From positions 414,755-478,754 of the forward strand of contig NZ_SLWW01000001.1 of NCBI RefSeq assembly GCF_004342445.1: a DNA stretch of 64,000 nt, written 5' to 3'. Within the stretch, counting starts at the first letter, position 1, and every line of letters starts with the position of its first letter. The notes under the pieces are model-generated. The model was not told the DNA's origin and made no database searches. It saw only the letters and a program-made list of their open reading frames with translations. The stretch is from Rhodovulum euryhalinum (GTDB lineage Bacteria > Pseudomonadota > Alphaproteobacteria > Rhodobacterales > Rhodobacteraceae). This document shows positions 47,585 through 55,616 of the stretch, in pieces. The translations under genes were made by a program, and so were the position numbers.

Positions 47585-48091
47585 TCACGAAATCAGGCTG
47601 ATCTTCGAGCGATTGACCTCGCCGAGGATCCTGCGCAGTGCCTGCCGGCCGCGTCCGAGCCGCGACATGAACGTGCCCAGCGGCACGTCGAGGCTTCGGG
47701 CGGCTTCGGCATAGCTCATGTCCTCCAGCGCCACGAGGACGATCGGCCGGCGCTGCGCCTCTGGCAGCCGGTCGAGCGCGTCCAGCACCTGCTGCAATTC
47801 GACATGGCGGTGCTGGCGTTCGGGCGCGATCGGCTCGGGCAGGTCGGGCTCGGCGGCCTTTCGTACCTGCGCCCGGCGCAGCCCGCTGACATGCGTGTTG
47901 TGCATGATGCGGAACAGCCAGGGACGCAGGTCGCTCGAAGGGTGAAGGCTGTCCACCTTGGCAATCGCCTTGACGAGTGTCTCTTGCACGAGATCTTCGG
48001 CCTCATGATGGTCGCGTGTCAGCACGAGTGCATAGCGGCGAAGGCTGGCAATATGGGTCCGAATCTCCGACTTCGGCGATGCTGGCAGCAC
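47585..48091 (-). CDS. ECF-type RNA polymerase sigma factor
   Basis: A 168-residue sigma-70 ECF protein. Region 2 (HEAEDLVQETLVKAIAKVD, PWLFRIMHNTHVSGLRR) and region 4 (LPEAQRRPIVLVALEDMSYAEAARSLDVPLGTFMSRLGRGRQ) are complete. The GTG start at 48091 has AAGGAGGG with ideal spacing. The ATG at 48118 lies inside the -10 element of the predicted promoter, so it cannot be the start if that promoter is used. It is the probable reader of the four matching promoters around it. Confidence 0.93.
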   Translation of the reverse strand: MLPASPKSEIRTHIASLRRYALVLTRDHHEAEDLVQETLVKAIAKVDSLHPSSDLRPWLFRIMHNTHVSGLRRAQVRKAAEPDLPEPIAPERQHRHVELQQVLDALDRLPEAQRRPIVLVALEDMSYAEAARSLDVPLGTFMSRLGRGRQALRRILGEVNRSKISLIS

Positions 48092-48113
48092 ATTTCCCTC
48101 CTTGGTTTCACAA

Positions 48114-48143
48114 GACATACGCGCCAGCCCGCGCTTTCATCCC
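48114..48143 (-). promoter_or_regulatory. ECF-type promoter P1 (sigma/anti-sigma operon)
   Basis: On the minus strand GGGATGAAA (48135-48143), 13 bases, CGTATGTC (48114-48121). It gives a leader of about 20 bases to the GTG of the sigma gene: autoregulation. Confidence 0.7.
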
Positions 48144-48186
48144 CCGCCGTCGAAAAAAATTCGCACACCGGATTTTTCCGGCCGAC

Positions 48187-48216
48187 GGGATGAAAGCGCC
48201 GGCTCGCGCGTCCTTC
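48187..48216 (+). promoter_or_regulatory. ECF-type promoter P2 (DUF2333 gene)
   Basis: GGGATGAAA (48187-48195), 13 bases, CGTCCTTC (48209-48216). It is a near mirror image of P1 (23 of 25 bases match), about 60 bases ahead of the DUF2333 start. Confidence 0.7.
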
Positions 48217-48279
48217 CCGGTGAACGAATTGCGCCGCGGCACCAGCGCCCTGCGGCCCGTGCCGAACAAGGAGGACCAG

Positions 48280-49275
48280 ATGGAAAACGACCTGATCATC
48301 CGCCACCATTCCGGGGAGGATGGCCCGCCGGGATCGCTCTCAGGCTTCGTCTTCGGAAGGAAGCCGAAAACGATCCTGAAGCGTTCCTCGATCATGATCG
48401 CCGCGGCGGTCGCGCTCTATTTCGGCGGATTGGGAACCGCCCTGCAGCGCATCGACGCGAACCCGGACTTCTCGCCCACCACCGTCGAGAATGGCAGTCA
48501 CGCCGTCGACATGGTCGCCTCGCTGATCGAGCGGGAGGTGGACACCTATCGCTGGGCCCCGAACGACCCGGCATTCTACCCGACCGCCTTTCACGACAAC
48601 ATGGGCAACTTCCAGCGCGGCGTGATGCGCGCGGTCAGCCGCTTCACGCTTGAACTCGAGACGCAGATCGGCCGGCTGAACGGCACCTCCGCCATCGACC
48701 GCGACCTGGAACAGGCGGCGGGGCTCCTGCAATTCCCGACCGATGTCTGGCTGTTCGACTTCCAGCAATCCATCCTGCCGGTGCAGCCGGCCGATACCCA
48801 GTACCGCGCCGCGGCGGACGCGCTGCGCGCCTACAACGCGCGCCTGGCCGCCGGCCAAGCCGCGTTCGAGACACGTCCCGACGCGCTCGTGCTCACGCTG
48901 GAACGGATGCTCGGCGAGTTGGGCGCGCGGGCCGCGGTGATCGAGCAGCACACGCAGCAGGATTCGGGCCTCATGGACGGCGTCTCCGACGACATCTTCT
49001 ATTTCAACAAGGGCCTCAGCTACGCCACCTACCTGCTGGTGCGCGAACTCGGCCGCGATTTCGATCGCGTGATCTCGACCATGGGGATCGAGGCGGTCTG
49101 GGCGCAGACGCTCGACAGCCTGCGCCAGGCGGCGACGCAGCGGCCGCTGGTGGTCCTGAATTCCTCGGGCGAGAGCAGCATCTTCGCCAACCACCTTCAC
49201 CTTCAGGGGTTCTTCATGAAACGGGCGCTGCTGCAGCTCGACGAGGTGGTGCGCGTCCTGCGCAATACGCGCTAG
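48280..49275 (+). CDS. DUF2333 family protein
   Basis: A 331-residue protein with one N-terminal membrane segment (about 37-53, SIMIAAAVALYFGGLG) and a large, probably periplasmic, helical domain matching DUF2333 (REVDTYRWAPNDPAFYPTAFHDNMGNFQRGV, FYFNKGLSYATYLLVRELGRDF). Function unknown. AAGGAGG lies upstream. P2 places it under the adjacent ECF sigma factor, so an envelope-stress role is likely by context. Confidence 0.9.
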   Translation: MENDLIIRHHSGEDGPPGSLSGFVFGRKPKTILKRSSIMIAAAVALYFGGLGTALQRIDANPDFSPTTVENGSHAVDMVASLIEREVDTYRWAPNDPAFYPTAFHDNMGNFQRGVMRAVSRFTLELETQIGRLNGTSAIDRDLEQAAGLLQFPTDVWLFDFQQSILPVQPADTQYRAAADALRAYNARLAAGQAAFETRPDALVLTLERMLGELGARAAVIEQHTQQDSGLMDGVSDDIFYFNKGLSYATYLLVRELGRDFDRVISTMGIEAVWAQTLDSLRQAATQRPLVVLNSSGESSIFANHLHLQGFFMKRALLQLDEVVRVLRNTR

Positions 49276-49299
49276 CCCGCCCGCCTTCGAATTGCCGCT

Positions 49300-49328
49300 A
49301 TCCGCCCCGCGCCACGGCCGGGGCGGAT
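49300..49328 (+). terminator. Terminator after the DUF2333 gene
   Basis: Perfect 9-bp stem ATCCGCCCC/GGGGCGGAT with an 11-base loop, followed by TCTCTC. Confidence 0.6.
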
Positions 49329-49437
49329 TCTCTCGTGCGCGTCATGCCGTCTGGCGAGGGATGTGATTGGGGGCGCCCCGGGAATCGGACAAGCCCACGG
49401 GCAGTTCAAGCTTCCTCGCATGTCACATGGAAAAGAA

Positions 49438-49468
49438 AAATGCGCGCCTCGGAAACGAGGGCGCATTT
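49438..49468. terminator. Bidirectional terminator before the DUF1127-like gene end
   Basis: AAATGCGC-g-CCTCG / CGAGG-GCGCATTT with a GAAA tetraloop: 13 pairs with one bulge. An A run on the left and T-rich sequence on the right make it work on both strands. Confidence 0.8.
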
Positions 49469-49531
49469 CATTTCGATCTTCGGGAGGGGCCGGGCGAGAG
49501 GCCCGGCCGCCTGGTATTTCCGGTTGCCCGC

Positions 49532-49903
49532 CTACTCGGCCGCCACGCCGTGCGCCATCTCGCGCCGTTCCTTCCGGGCCTCGCTGGGCTCGACGATTTC
49601 CAGCGCCTCGCGGAAGATCGCGCCGTTGCGGGTATTGGCCTCCATCATGCCCTCCACCGCCAGGACGAGGGTCTCGCGGTTCAGGCCGATCCGGTCGAGC
49701 TGCCGGTCGGACAACCGGGACAGGGCCGCCGTGATGCTGACGGTGTCACGCGCCTCCAGCCACTCGTTATAGGCATCCTGGTCGCGGTAATGCAGGGCGG
49801 CCATGGATTCGATGATGTTGCCGCGCCAGAAGCCGCGCAGCTTGGCCAGCCGGTCCTGCACCGGCGCTTCGGTGGATTCGGAAGTCGTTTCGGTGTGCGT
49901 CAT
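49532..49903 (-). CDS. Small DUF1127-like protein
   Basis: A 123-residue soluble protein whose middle (LSRLSDRQLDRIGLNRETL) matches the DUF1127/YjiS-type motif, with unrelated flanks. Start at 49903 with AAGGAGG. DUF1127 proteins in alphaproteobacteria are often stress-induced and RNA-binding; here promoter P3 ties it to the ECF regulon. Confidence 0.8.
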   Translation of the reverse strand: MTHTETTSESTEAPVQDRLAKLRGFWRGNIIESMAALHYRDQDAYNEWLEARDTVSITAALSRLSDRQLDRIGLNRETLVLAVEGMMEANTRNGAIFREALEIVEPSEARKERREMAHGVAAE

Positions 49904-49927
49904 GGCATCCTCCTTGGTTTGATATCC

Positions 49928-49957
49928 GAAAGACGCCCATGGCGGCGTTTTAATCCC
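49928..49957 (-). promoter_or_regulatory. ECF-type promoter P3 (DUF1127-like gene)
   Basis: On the minus strand GGGATTAAA (49949-49957), 13 bases, CGTCTTTC (49928-49935), about 25 bases ahead of the start codon. Confidence 0.7.
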
Positions 49958-50036
49958 TCGCTTGGAAGATTTCGCAGCGAAGGCGCGATGCGGCCGGGAG
50001 TCCCGACCCCGCCACGCCGTTTTCGACGCTTGAGGG

Positions 50037-50066
50037 GGGATTAAACCCGGGCCTTGCGCGTTCTTC
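50037..50066 (+). promoter_or_regulatory. ECF-type promoter P4 (Mrp antiporter operon)
   Basis: GGGATTAAA (50037-50045), 13 bases, CGTTCTTC (50059-50066), about 125 bases ahead of the first antiporter gene. Confidence 0.68.
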
Positions 50067-50190
50067 GGAGGATCGCGGCGACACGAGGTCGGCGCAGAAA
50101 TCAGGGAACCCCGCGCAGACGGCACGAAGCAGGCAAAGCCCGCCACCGCCGCAGCGTTCCGGGGACGCCCCCGCCGATGGAGAGGACGAC

Positions 50191-50853
50191 ATGCGCGAGC
50201 CAGACCGGTTGCGCCGGGCCGAGGATATGCCGGCCGCCATTCGCGACGCGCGCGGCGCGGTCTCGCCGCCGCCGGTTCTGTGCCTTGCGGCTCCTTCGGC
50301 CGTGCCCGGCCCCGATCGGGTTTCGACCCCGCAAGGCGTGCGCGGCTGGCGCGGGCTTTTCCTGACGGCCGGCACGCTTGCGCTGGTCTGGGGCGGGCTG
50401 ACCGGCTGGGACCCTGCCAGTTGGGTGTTCGGTGTGCCCGCGGTCGCCGCGGCGACCGCCCTGGCCTTCAGCTTTCCGGTGGCGCCGGCCTGGCGCCTGT
50501 CCGCCGTGGGCGCGCTTCACTTCGCGGGCTGGTTCGCAGTCGCCTCGGTGCGCGGATCGGTCGACGTGGCCGGTCGCGCGCTCGCCTGGCGGATCGCGCT
50601 CGCGCCCGGTTTCCGCAGCTACGAGACCGACCTGCCGCCGGGCGCGCCGCGCCTCGTTTTCGTCAACGCGATCACGCTCTTGCCCGGCACGTTGTCGGCC
50701 GAGATCGACGGCAATCGCATCGACGTGCACATGCTCGACATCCGCAGCGATCTGAACGCGGAACTCGCGCCGCTCGAGGCGCGGGTGCGCGCCCTGTTCG
50801 CGCTGCCCGAGGCCCCCGCCACCCGTTCCCCACAACCGGAGACCGCACGATGA
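50191..50853 (+). CDS. mnhE: Mrp antiporter subunit E
   Basis: A 220-residue MrpE/MnhE protein. About 50 extra N-terminal residues precede three hydrophobic stretches and the family core FVNAITLLPGTLSAEIDGNRIDVHML. The start at 50191 has GGAGAGGACGAC. First gene of a run of eight genes that overlap or nearly touch. Confidence 0.9.
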   Translation: MREPDRLRRAEDMPAAIRDARGAVSPPPVLCLAAPSAVPGPDRVSTPQGVRGWRGLFLTAGTLALVWGGLTGWDPASWVFGVPAVAAATALAFSFPVAPAWRLSAVGALHFAGWFAVASVRGSVDVAGRALAWRIALAPGFRSYETDLPPGAPRLVFVNAITLLPGTLSAEIDGNRIDVHMLDIRSDLNAELAPLEARVRALFALPEAPATRSPQPETAR

Positions 50854-51110
50854 GCCCTGTTCTTGCCGTCATCCTGACCGTTCTTCTGGCCAGCCTGCTC
50901 GGCGGCCTCTGGCGCGTGATCCGCGGCCCGTCCGACTCCGACCGGATGCTGTCGGCGCAGCTTCTGGGCACCGCCGCGGTGGCGATGACGGTGGTCCTTG
51001 CGCGGCTGCAGGACATGCCCGCGCTGCTCGACGTGGCGCTGGTGCTGGCGCTCCTCGCGGCCGTGACGCTGGTCGCCTATGTCGCGCTTTCGGAGAGTAG
51101 GGGTCGGTGA
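50850..51110 (+). CDS. mnhF: Mrp antiporter subunit F
   Basis: An 86-residue protein with three membrane helices; RVIRGPSDSDRMLSAQLLGTAAVA is the MrpF signature. Overlaps mnhE by 4 bases. Confidence 0.93.
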   Translation: MSPVLAVILTVLLASLLGGLWRVIRGPSDSDRMLSAQLLGTAAVAMTVVLARLQDMPALLDVALVLALLAAVTLVAYVALSESRGR

Positions 51111-51409
51111 TGCTCGAGATCGCCGGTATGGCTTGCATGGCCCTCGGCGCGCTGTTCTTCGTCGCCGGCACCATCGGGCTTCTGCGCTTTCCCGACGTGT
51201 TCTGCAGGCTGCACGCGCTGACCAAGGCCGACGGAATGGGCCTTGCCCTGGTCTGCCTCGGCGCGGCCATCGGTGCGCCGGACGGGGGCGAGGCGCTGCG
51301 CATCCTCCTGATCTGGATCTTCGTGGCGCTCGCCAGTGCGACCGGCGGGCACCTTGTCGCCCGCCATGCCCGCCGGGCCGGAAAGCTGGTGCGCGAGGTG
51401 CGGCCATGA
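51110..51409 (+). CDS. mnhG: Mrp antiporter subunit G
   Basis: A 99-residue protein with three helices and the MrpG motif TIGLLRFPDVFCRLHALTKADG. TGATG overlap with mnhF. Confidence 0.94.
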   Translation: MLEIAGMACMALGALFFVAGTIGLLRFPDVFCRLHALTKADGMGLALVCLGAAIGAPDGGEALRILLIWIFVALASATGGHLVARHARRAGKLVREVRP

Positions 51410-52365
51410 CCGTTCTGCTGGCCTTCGACCTGCTGCTGGCCGCGTCGATTGTCGGGCTTGCCGCCGCGACGCTGCTGATGCGCGACGCCTTTGCGATGAT
51501 CGTCGCCTTCATCGTCTTCGGGATGCTCATGGCGCTGGGCTGGGCGCGGCTGGTGGCGCCCGACGTGGCGCTGGCCGAGGTCGCGATCGGGGCTGGCCTG
51601 AGCGGTGCGCTGCTGCTGCGGACGCTTGCCCATCTGCGCGGCGGAAGCCTGTCTGCGCAAGGCGGCGCATCCGTTTCCGCGCCCGCCAATGGTGCCACTC
51701 AGGGCGTCAACGCCCTGCTGGCGGGGCTTGCCACCTGTGCTCTGGGGCTGGCCTATCTCGGCGCGCCGCAGAACGTCCCGGGGCTCGAGGCCCATGTGGC
51801 CGATGCGATGCCCGAAAGCGGCGTCACGCATCCGGTGACCGCCGTGCTGCTGAACTTCCGCGCCTATGACACGCTGATGGAGGTCGTCGTCCTTCTCGCC
51901 GCGGTGATCGTGGTTTGGCAGGTCGAGCGCGGTCTCGCCGAGACGCCCGCACCGGCGCTGGGTACGGTCTACCAGGGCTTTGCCCGCGTCGCCCTGCCGG
52001 TTGCGGTGATCGCCGGAGGCTACCTGCTGTGGATCGGGGCCGAGGCGCCCGGCGGGGCGTTCCAGGCCGGCGCCGTGCTGGGCGCGGTCGCCGTGCTGGG
52101 CCTCCTGTCGCGCCACGTCCGGCCCGCACCCGCTCACCGCCCGCTGGCGCGCGGCGCCTTCGTCGTCGGAACAGCGGTCTTCGCCCTTGTCGCGCTGGGC
52201 GTCGCGGGCGCGGGGCGGGTGGCGTTCGAATACCCGCCGGCGCAGGCCAAGACGCTGATCCTGCTGATCGAGGCCATGGTGACGATCTCGATCGCCGCGA
52301 CCCTTGCCGCGCTGTTTCACGGCCGCGCGCCGGTGGCCGTGTCCCGGGAGGAGACCGACAGATGA
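51406..52365 (+). CDS. DUF4040 / Mrp subunit B fusion
   Basis: A 319-residue membrane protein in two parts. About 1-90 matches DUF4040, the MbhD-like C-terminal part of canonical MrpA (DAFAMIVAFIVFGMLMALGWARLVAPDVALAE). About 130-310 matches MnhB (NFRAYDTLMEVVVLLAAVIVVW, APGGAFQAGAVLGA). This gives the operon the MrpA tail without a full MrpA gene. Confidence 0.88.
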   Translation: MTVLLAFDLLLAASIVGLAAATLLMRDAFAMIVAFIVFGMLMALGWARLVAPDVALAEVAIGAGLSGALLLRTLAHLRGGSLSAQGGASVSAPANGATQGVNALLAGLATCALGLAYLGAPQNVPGLEAHVADAMPESGVTHPVTAVLLNFRAYDTLMEVVVLLAAVIVVWQVERGLAETPAPALGTVYQGFARVALPVAVIAGGYLLWIGAEAPGGAFQAGAVLGAVAVLGLLSRHVRPAPAHRPLARGAFVVGTAVFALVALGVAGAGRVAFEYPPAQAKTLILLIEAMVTISIAATLAALFHGRAPVAVSREETDR

Positions 52366-52652
52366 CCGAAGCCACGATCTACGGCCTTGCGGGGCTTGCC
52401 GTGTTCGGCCTCGGGCTGATGGGCGTGTTGGGGGCGGCCGACCGGCTGCGCCGGCTGGTCGCGCTGAACCTCTGCGCGGGGGGCGCGGCGATGGTGCTGG
52501 TCGCCTCCAGCTGGCGCCCGCCGCCCGCCGCCCCCGACCCGGTGCCGCATGCCCTGGTGATCACCGGCATCGTCGTGATGGTCAGCGCGACCGCCGTGGC
52601 GCTGGCCCTGATCCGCCGCCTGTACAGCCTGGAGACCGACACCGATGCCTGA
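52362..52652 (+). CDS. mnhC: Mrp antiporter subunit C
   Basis: A 96-residue NuoK-like protein with three helices (LNLCAGGAAMVLVA, PHALVITGIVVMVSATAVALALI). It overlaps both neighbours. Confidence 0.92.
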   Translation: MTEATIYGLAGLAVFGLGLMGVLGAADRLRRLVALNLCAGGAAMVLVASSWRPPPAAPDPVPHALVITGIVVMVSATAVALALIRRLYSLETDTDA

Positions 52653-54123
52653 GTTCGCCCCCGATCCGATGACGCTTGCGATCCTTCTGCCGCTTTTCGG
52701 TGCGATCGCGGCCTTTCTGGCCCCTCGCGCCGCGCCCCTGATCGGGCTGGGGGCGGTGGGGGCCATGGCGGCGGCGATCGCCGCTGTCGGCCACGCGGTG
52801 GCGCAAGCGGGCACCGTCACCGTTCCGCTTGGCGGCTGGGGCGCGCCGCTGGGGATCGAGCTGCGCGCCGATGGCCTGGCGCTTGCCATGCTGGGCCTGA
52901 CCGCGCTGATCGCGCTGGCCGTGGGCCTTGGCGCGCTCTCTGCCTTCGCGGGCGAGGCGCCGGCGGACGGGCAGCCGATGCCGCGCCAGCGGGCCTTCTT
53001 CTGGCCGCTCTGCCTGCTCCTGCTGACGGGGATGAACGGCGTCTATCTCAGCGCCGATCTCTTCAACCTCTATGTCATGCTCGAGGTGATCTCGCTCGCC
53101 GCCGTGGGGCTTGCGGTGCTGGGCGGCACGGTGGCGGCGCTGCGGGCGGGGCTGGCCTACATGTACGCGAGCCTTCTGGGCGCGCTGATGGTGCTGCTGG
53201 GCGTGGGTTTCGTCTATCTCCAGACCGGGCGGCTGGATTTCGCGGGGCTGGCGGGGGCGCAGGGCTCGCCCGCGCTGTCGGCGGCCTTCGCGTTGATGCT
53301 GGTGGGCCTTGCGCTCAAGGCGGCGCTGTTCCCGCTGCATTTCTGGCTGCCCGAGGCGCATGCCAATGCCACCGCGCCCGCCAGCGCGCTGTTGTCGGCG
53401 CTCGTGGTCAAGGCCGGGCTCTACATCCTGCTGCGGCTGGCCGAGGCGGGGCCGTTTCCCGGCGAGGCGATCCTGACGCTGCTGGGCGTGCTCGGCACCG
53501 GCGCGGTGCTCTGGGGCGGGGTGCAGGCGCTCAGGGCCGAGCGGCTGAAGCTGCTGGTCGCCTGGTCCACGGTGGCGCAGATCGGGCTGATCTTCGTCGC
53601 GCTGGCCCGCGCCGGCACCGAGGGGCTGTCGGACAGCTGGCGCGCGGCGGCGCTGCTGATCCTTGCGCACGCCGTCGCCAAGGCGGGGATGTTCCTCGCC
53701 GCGGGCCGGATCAAGGACGTGATCGGCCATGACCGCATCAGCGAGCTCGACCGAAGCGCGGTGCGCCCGGCCCTTGCGCAACTGGCCTTCGCGCTGGCCG
53801 CGATCAGCCTGATCGGGTTGCCGCCCTCGCTCGGCTTCATCGGCAAGTGGTCGCTGATGGAGGGCGCGATGGGTGCCGGCAACTGGCACTGGATCGCGGT
53901 GACGATGGCGGGGACGCTCTTGAGCGTGGCCTATTTCAGCCGCGCGCTGACCGGTTTCCTGCGCTTCGACCGGGTGCGTGCGCCGCTCGACGAGCATCGC
54001 GGCTGGGCGCTGGCCGACGCGCCGCCCGTGGTGCTGGCGGGCCTGGCCGTGGGCCTCGGCCTTGCCGCCGGGCCGATCCTCGCCGTTCTCGACCTCGGAC
54101 GCCCGTTCGGAGTGACCCCATGA
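52645..54123 (+). CDS. mnhD: Mrp antiporter subunit D
   Basis: A 492-residue proton-pumping subunit with about 14 helices, related to NuoM/NuoN. The channel Glu is in NLYVMLEVISLAAVG, and channel lysines are in GLALKAALFPLHFWLPEAH and LVVKAGLYIL. First of three antiporter-like subunits in the operon. Confidence 0.93.
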   Translation: MPEFAPDPMTLAILLPLFGAIAAFLAPRAAPLIGLGAVGAMAAAIAAVGHAVAQAGTVTVPLGGWGAPLGIELRADGLALAMLGLTALIALAVGLGALSAFAGEAPADGQPMPRQRAFFWPLCLLLLTGMNGVYLSADLFNLYVMLEVISLAAVGLAVLGGTVAALRAGLAYMYASLLGALMVLLGVGFVYLQTGRLDFAGLAGAQGSPALSAAFALMLVGLALKAALFPLHFWLPEAHANATAPASALLSALVVKAGLYILLRLAEAGPFPGEAILTLLGVLGTGAVLWGGVQALRAERLKLLVAWSTVAQIGLIFVALARAGTEGLSDSWRAAALLILAHAVAKAGMFLAAGRIKDVIGHDRISELDRSAVRPALAQLAFALAAISLIGLPPSLGFIGKWSLMEGAMGAGNWHWIAVTMAGTLLSVAYFSRALTGFLRFDRVRAPLDEHRGWALADAPPVVLAGLAVGLGLAAGPILAVLDLGRPFGVTP

Positions 54124-55616
54124 TCGACATGCCGCTTCTGCCGCTGATCATCCTCCTGACCTCGCTGGGCGCGGCGCCGGTGCTGCTGGCCCTGCCCGAA
54201 CGCAGCGCGCGGCTCCGTACCGGGCTGAACCTCGCCGTCGCTGCCGTGAAAGTGGCGCTGGTGATCTGGCTCGCCTGGAAGGCGGCGCATGGCGTCGTCT
54301 ACGACCTGCGCCTGAGCGTGCTGCCCGGGCTCGACCTGCACCTGCAGGCGGACCCGCTGGCGCTGATGTTCGTGGCGCTTTCGGCGGTGCTGTGGCTGGT
54401 CACCACCATCTATTCGGTGGGCTATCTCGAACGCGGGCCGCACCGGGCGCGGTTCTTCGGCTTCTTCAGCCTCTGCGTCGCCGCGACCGTCGGCATCGCG
54501 ATGGCGGGCAACCTGTTCACGTTCCTGGTGTTCTACGAGCTGCTGACGCTGGCAACCTATCCGCTGGTGATCCACCGCGGCACCGCGGCGGCCCTGCGCG
54601 CGGGCCGGATCTACCTGATCTACACGCTGGCCGGCGGGCTTGCCCTGCTGCTCGGCACGCTGGCGCTCTGGGGTCTGGCGGGCACCACCGATTTCGTCCC
54701 CGGCGGCGTGATGGCCGAGGTCGCCGCCGAGCGGCCCGGGGCGGCGCAGGCGCTGTTCGTGCTGCTGATCGCGGCGCTCGGGGTCAAGGCGGCGCTGGTG
54801 CCGGTCCACGGCTGGCTGCCGATCGCGATGGTGGCCCCCGCGCCAGTCTCGGCGCTGCTCCACGCCGTCGCTGTGGTCAAGGCCGGCGCCTTCGGCATCG
54901 TCCGCGTCGTCTACGAGGTGTTCGGCATCGACCTCGCCCAGGGCCTGGGCGTCACCGGGCCGCTAATCGCGGTGGCGGCGGTGACGATCATCTACGGCTC
55001 GCTCCGCGCGATGGCGCAGGACGACATCAAGGCGCGCCTGGCCTATTCGACCGTCAGCCAGGTCAGCTACATCACGCTGGGCGTCGCGCTGGCCAGCCCC
55101 GTGGCCGCGATCGGGGCGCTTGCGCACCTGATCCACCAGGGCGTGATGAAGATCACCATGTTCATGGCGGCGGGCAACCTCGCCGAGGGGTTGGGCGTCA
55201 AGAAGGTCAGCCAGATGGACGGGGTCGGCCGCGCGATGCCGGGCACGATGGCGGCCTTCACGCTGGCCGCGCTGGCGATGATCGGGCTGCCGCCCTTCGC
55301 GGGCTTCATCTCGAAATGGTATCTCGCGCAGGGCGGCATCGCGGCCGGGCAGGACTGGGTGATCGCGCTGCTACTGGGCTCCAGCCTGCTGAACGCGGCC
55401 TATTTCCTGCCGCTCCTGCACCGCGCCTGGTTCCGGGACGCGACGCCCGAGGCGGCCAATGCCCCGGCCCGGCGCAAGATCAGCCTCTGGCTGGCCGCGC
55501 CGCCGATGATCACCGCGGGCTTCGTACTGGTCATCGGCGTGTTGGCCAACGCGCCCTTCAGCCCGCTGGAATGGACCCGCTTCATCGTCACCCGCGAATT
55601 CAACGGAGGTCTGTGA
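54120..55616 (+). CDS. Second antiporter-like subunit (MnhA/MnhD family)
   Basis: A 498-residue NuoL/MrpD-like protein. Channel Glu in FYELLTLATYPL and lysines in LGVKAALVPVHGWLP and VAVVKAGAFGI are intact. ATGA overlap with mnhD. It is shorter than MrpA, so it cannot be a complete MrpA. Confidence 0.9.
   Translation: MIDMPLLPLIILLTSLGAAPVLLALPERSARLRTGLNLAVAAVKVALVIWLAWKAAHGVVYDLRLSVLPGLDLHLQADPLALMFVALSAVLWLVTTIYSVGYLERGPHRARFFGFFSLCVAATVGIAMAGNLFTFLVFYELLTLATYPLVIHRGTAAALRAGRIYLIYTLAGGLALLLGTLALWGLAGTTDFVPGGVMAEVAAERPGAAQALFVLLIAALGVKAALVPVHGWLPIAMVAPAPVSALLHAVAVVKAGAFGIVRVVYEVFGIDLAQGLGVTGPLIAVAAVTIIYGSLRAMAQDDIKARLAYSTVSQVSYITLGVALASPVAAIGALAHLIHQGVMKITMFMAAGNLAEGLGVKKVSQMDGVGRAMPGTMAAFTLAALAMIGLPPFAGFISKWYLAQGGIAAGQDWVIALLLGSSLLNAAYFLPLLHRAWFRDATPEAANAPARRKISLWLAAPPMITAGFVLVIGVLANAPFSPLEWTRFIVTREFNGGL

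Noticed and set aside
48092..48118. ATG start of the ECF sigma factor at 48118
   Set aside because: It lies inside the predicted -10 element and has no ribosome binding site; the GTG at 48091 has AAGGAGGG at the right distance.
54392..55615. Upstream extension of the third antiporter subunit in its own frame
   Set aside because: The stretch lies inside the second subunit gene and is Arg/Gly/Pro-rich; the ATG at 55616 has a good ribosome binding site and starts a membrane helix.
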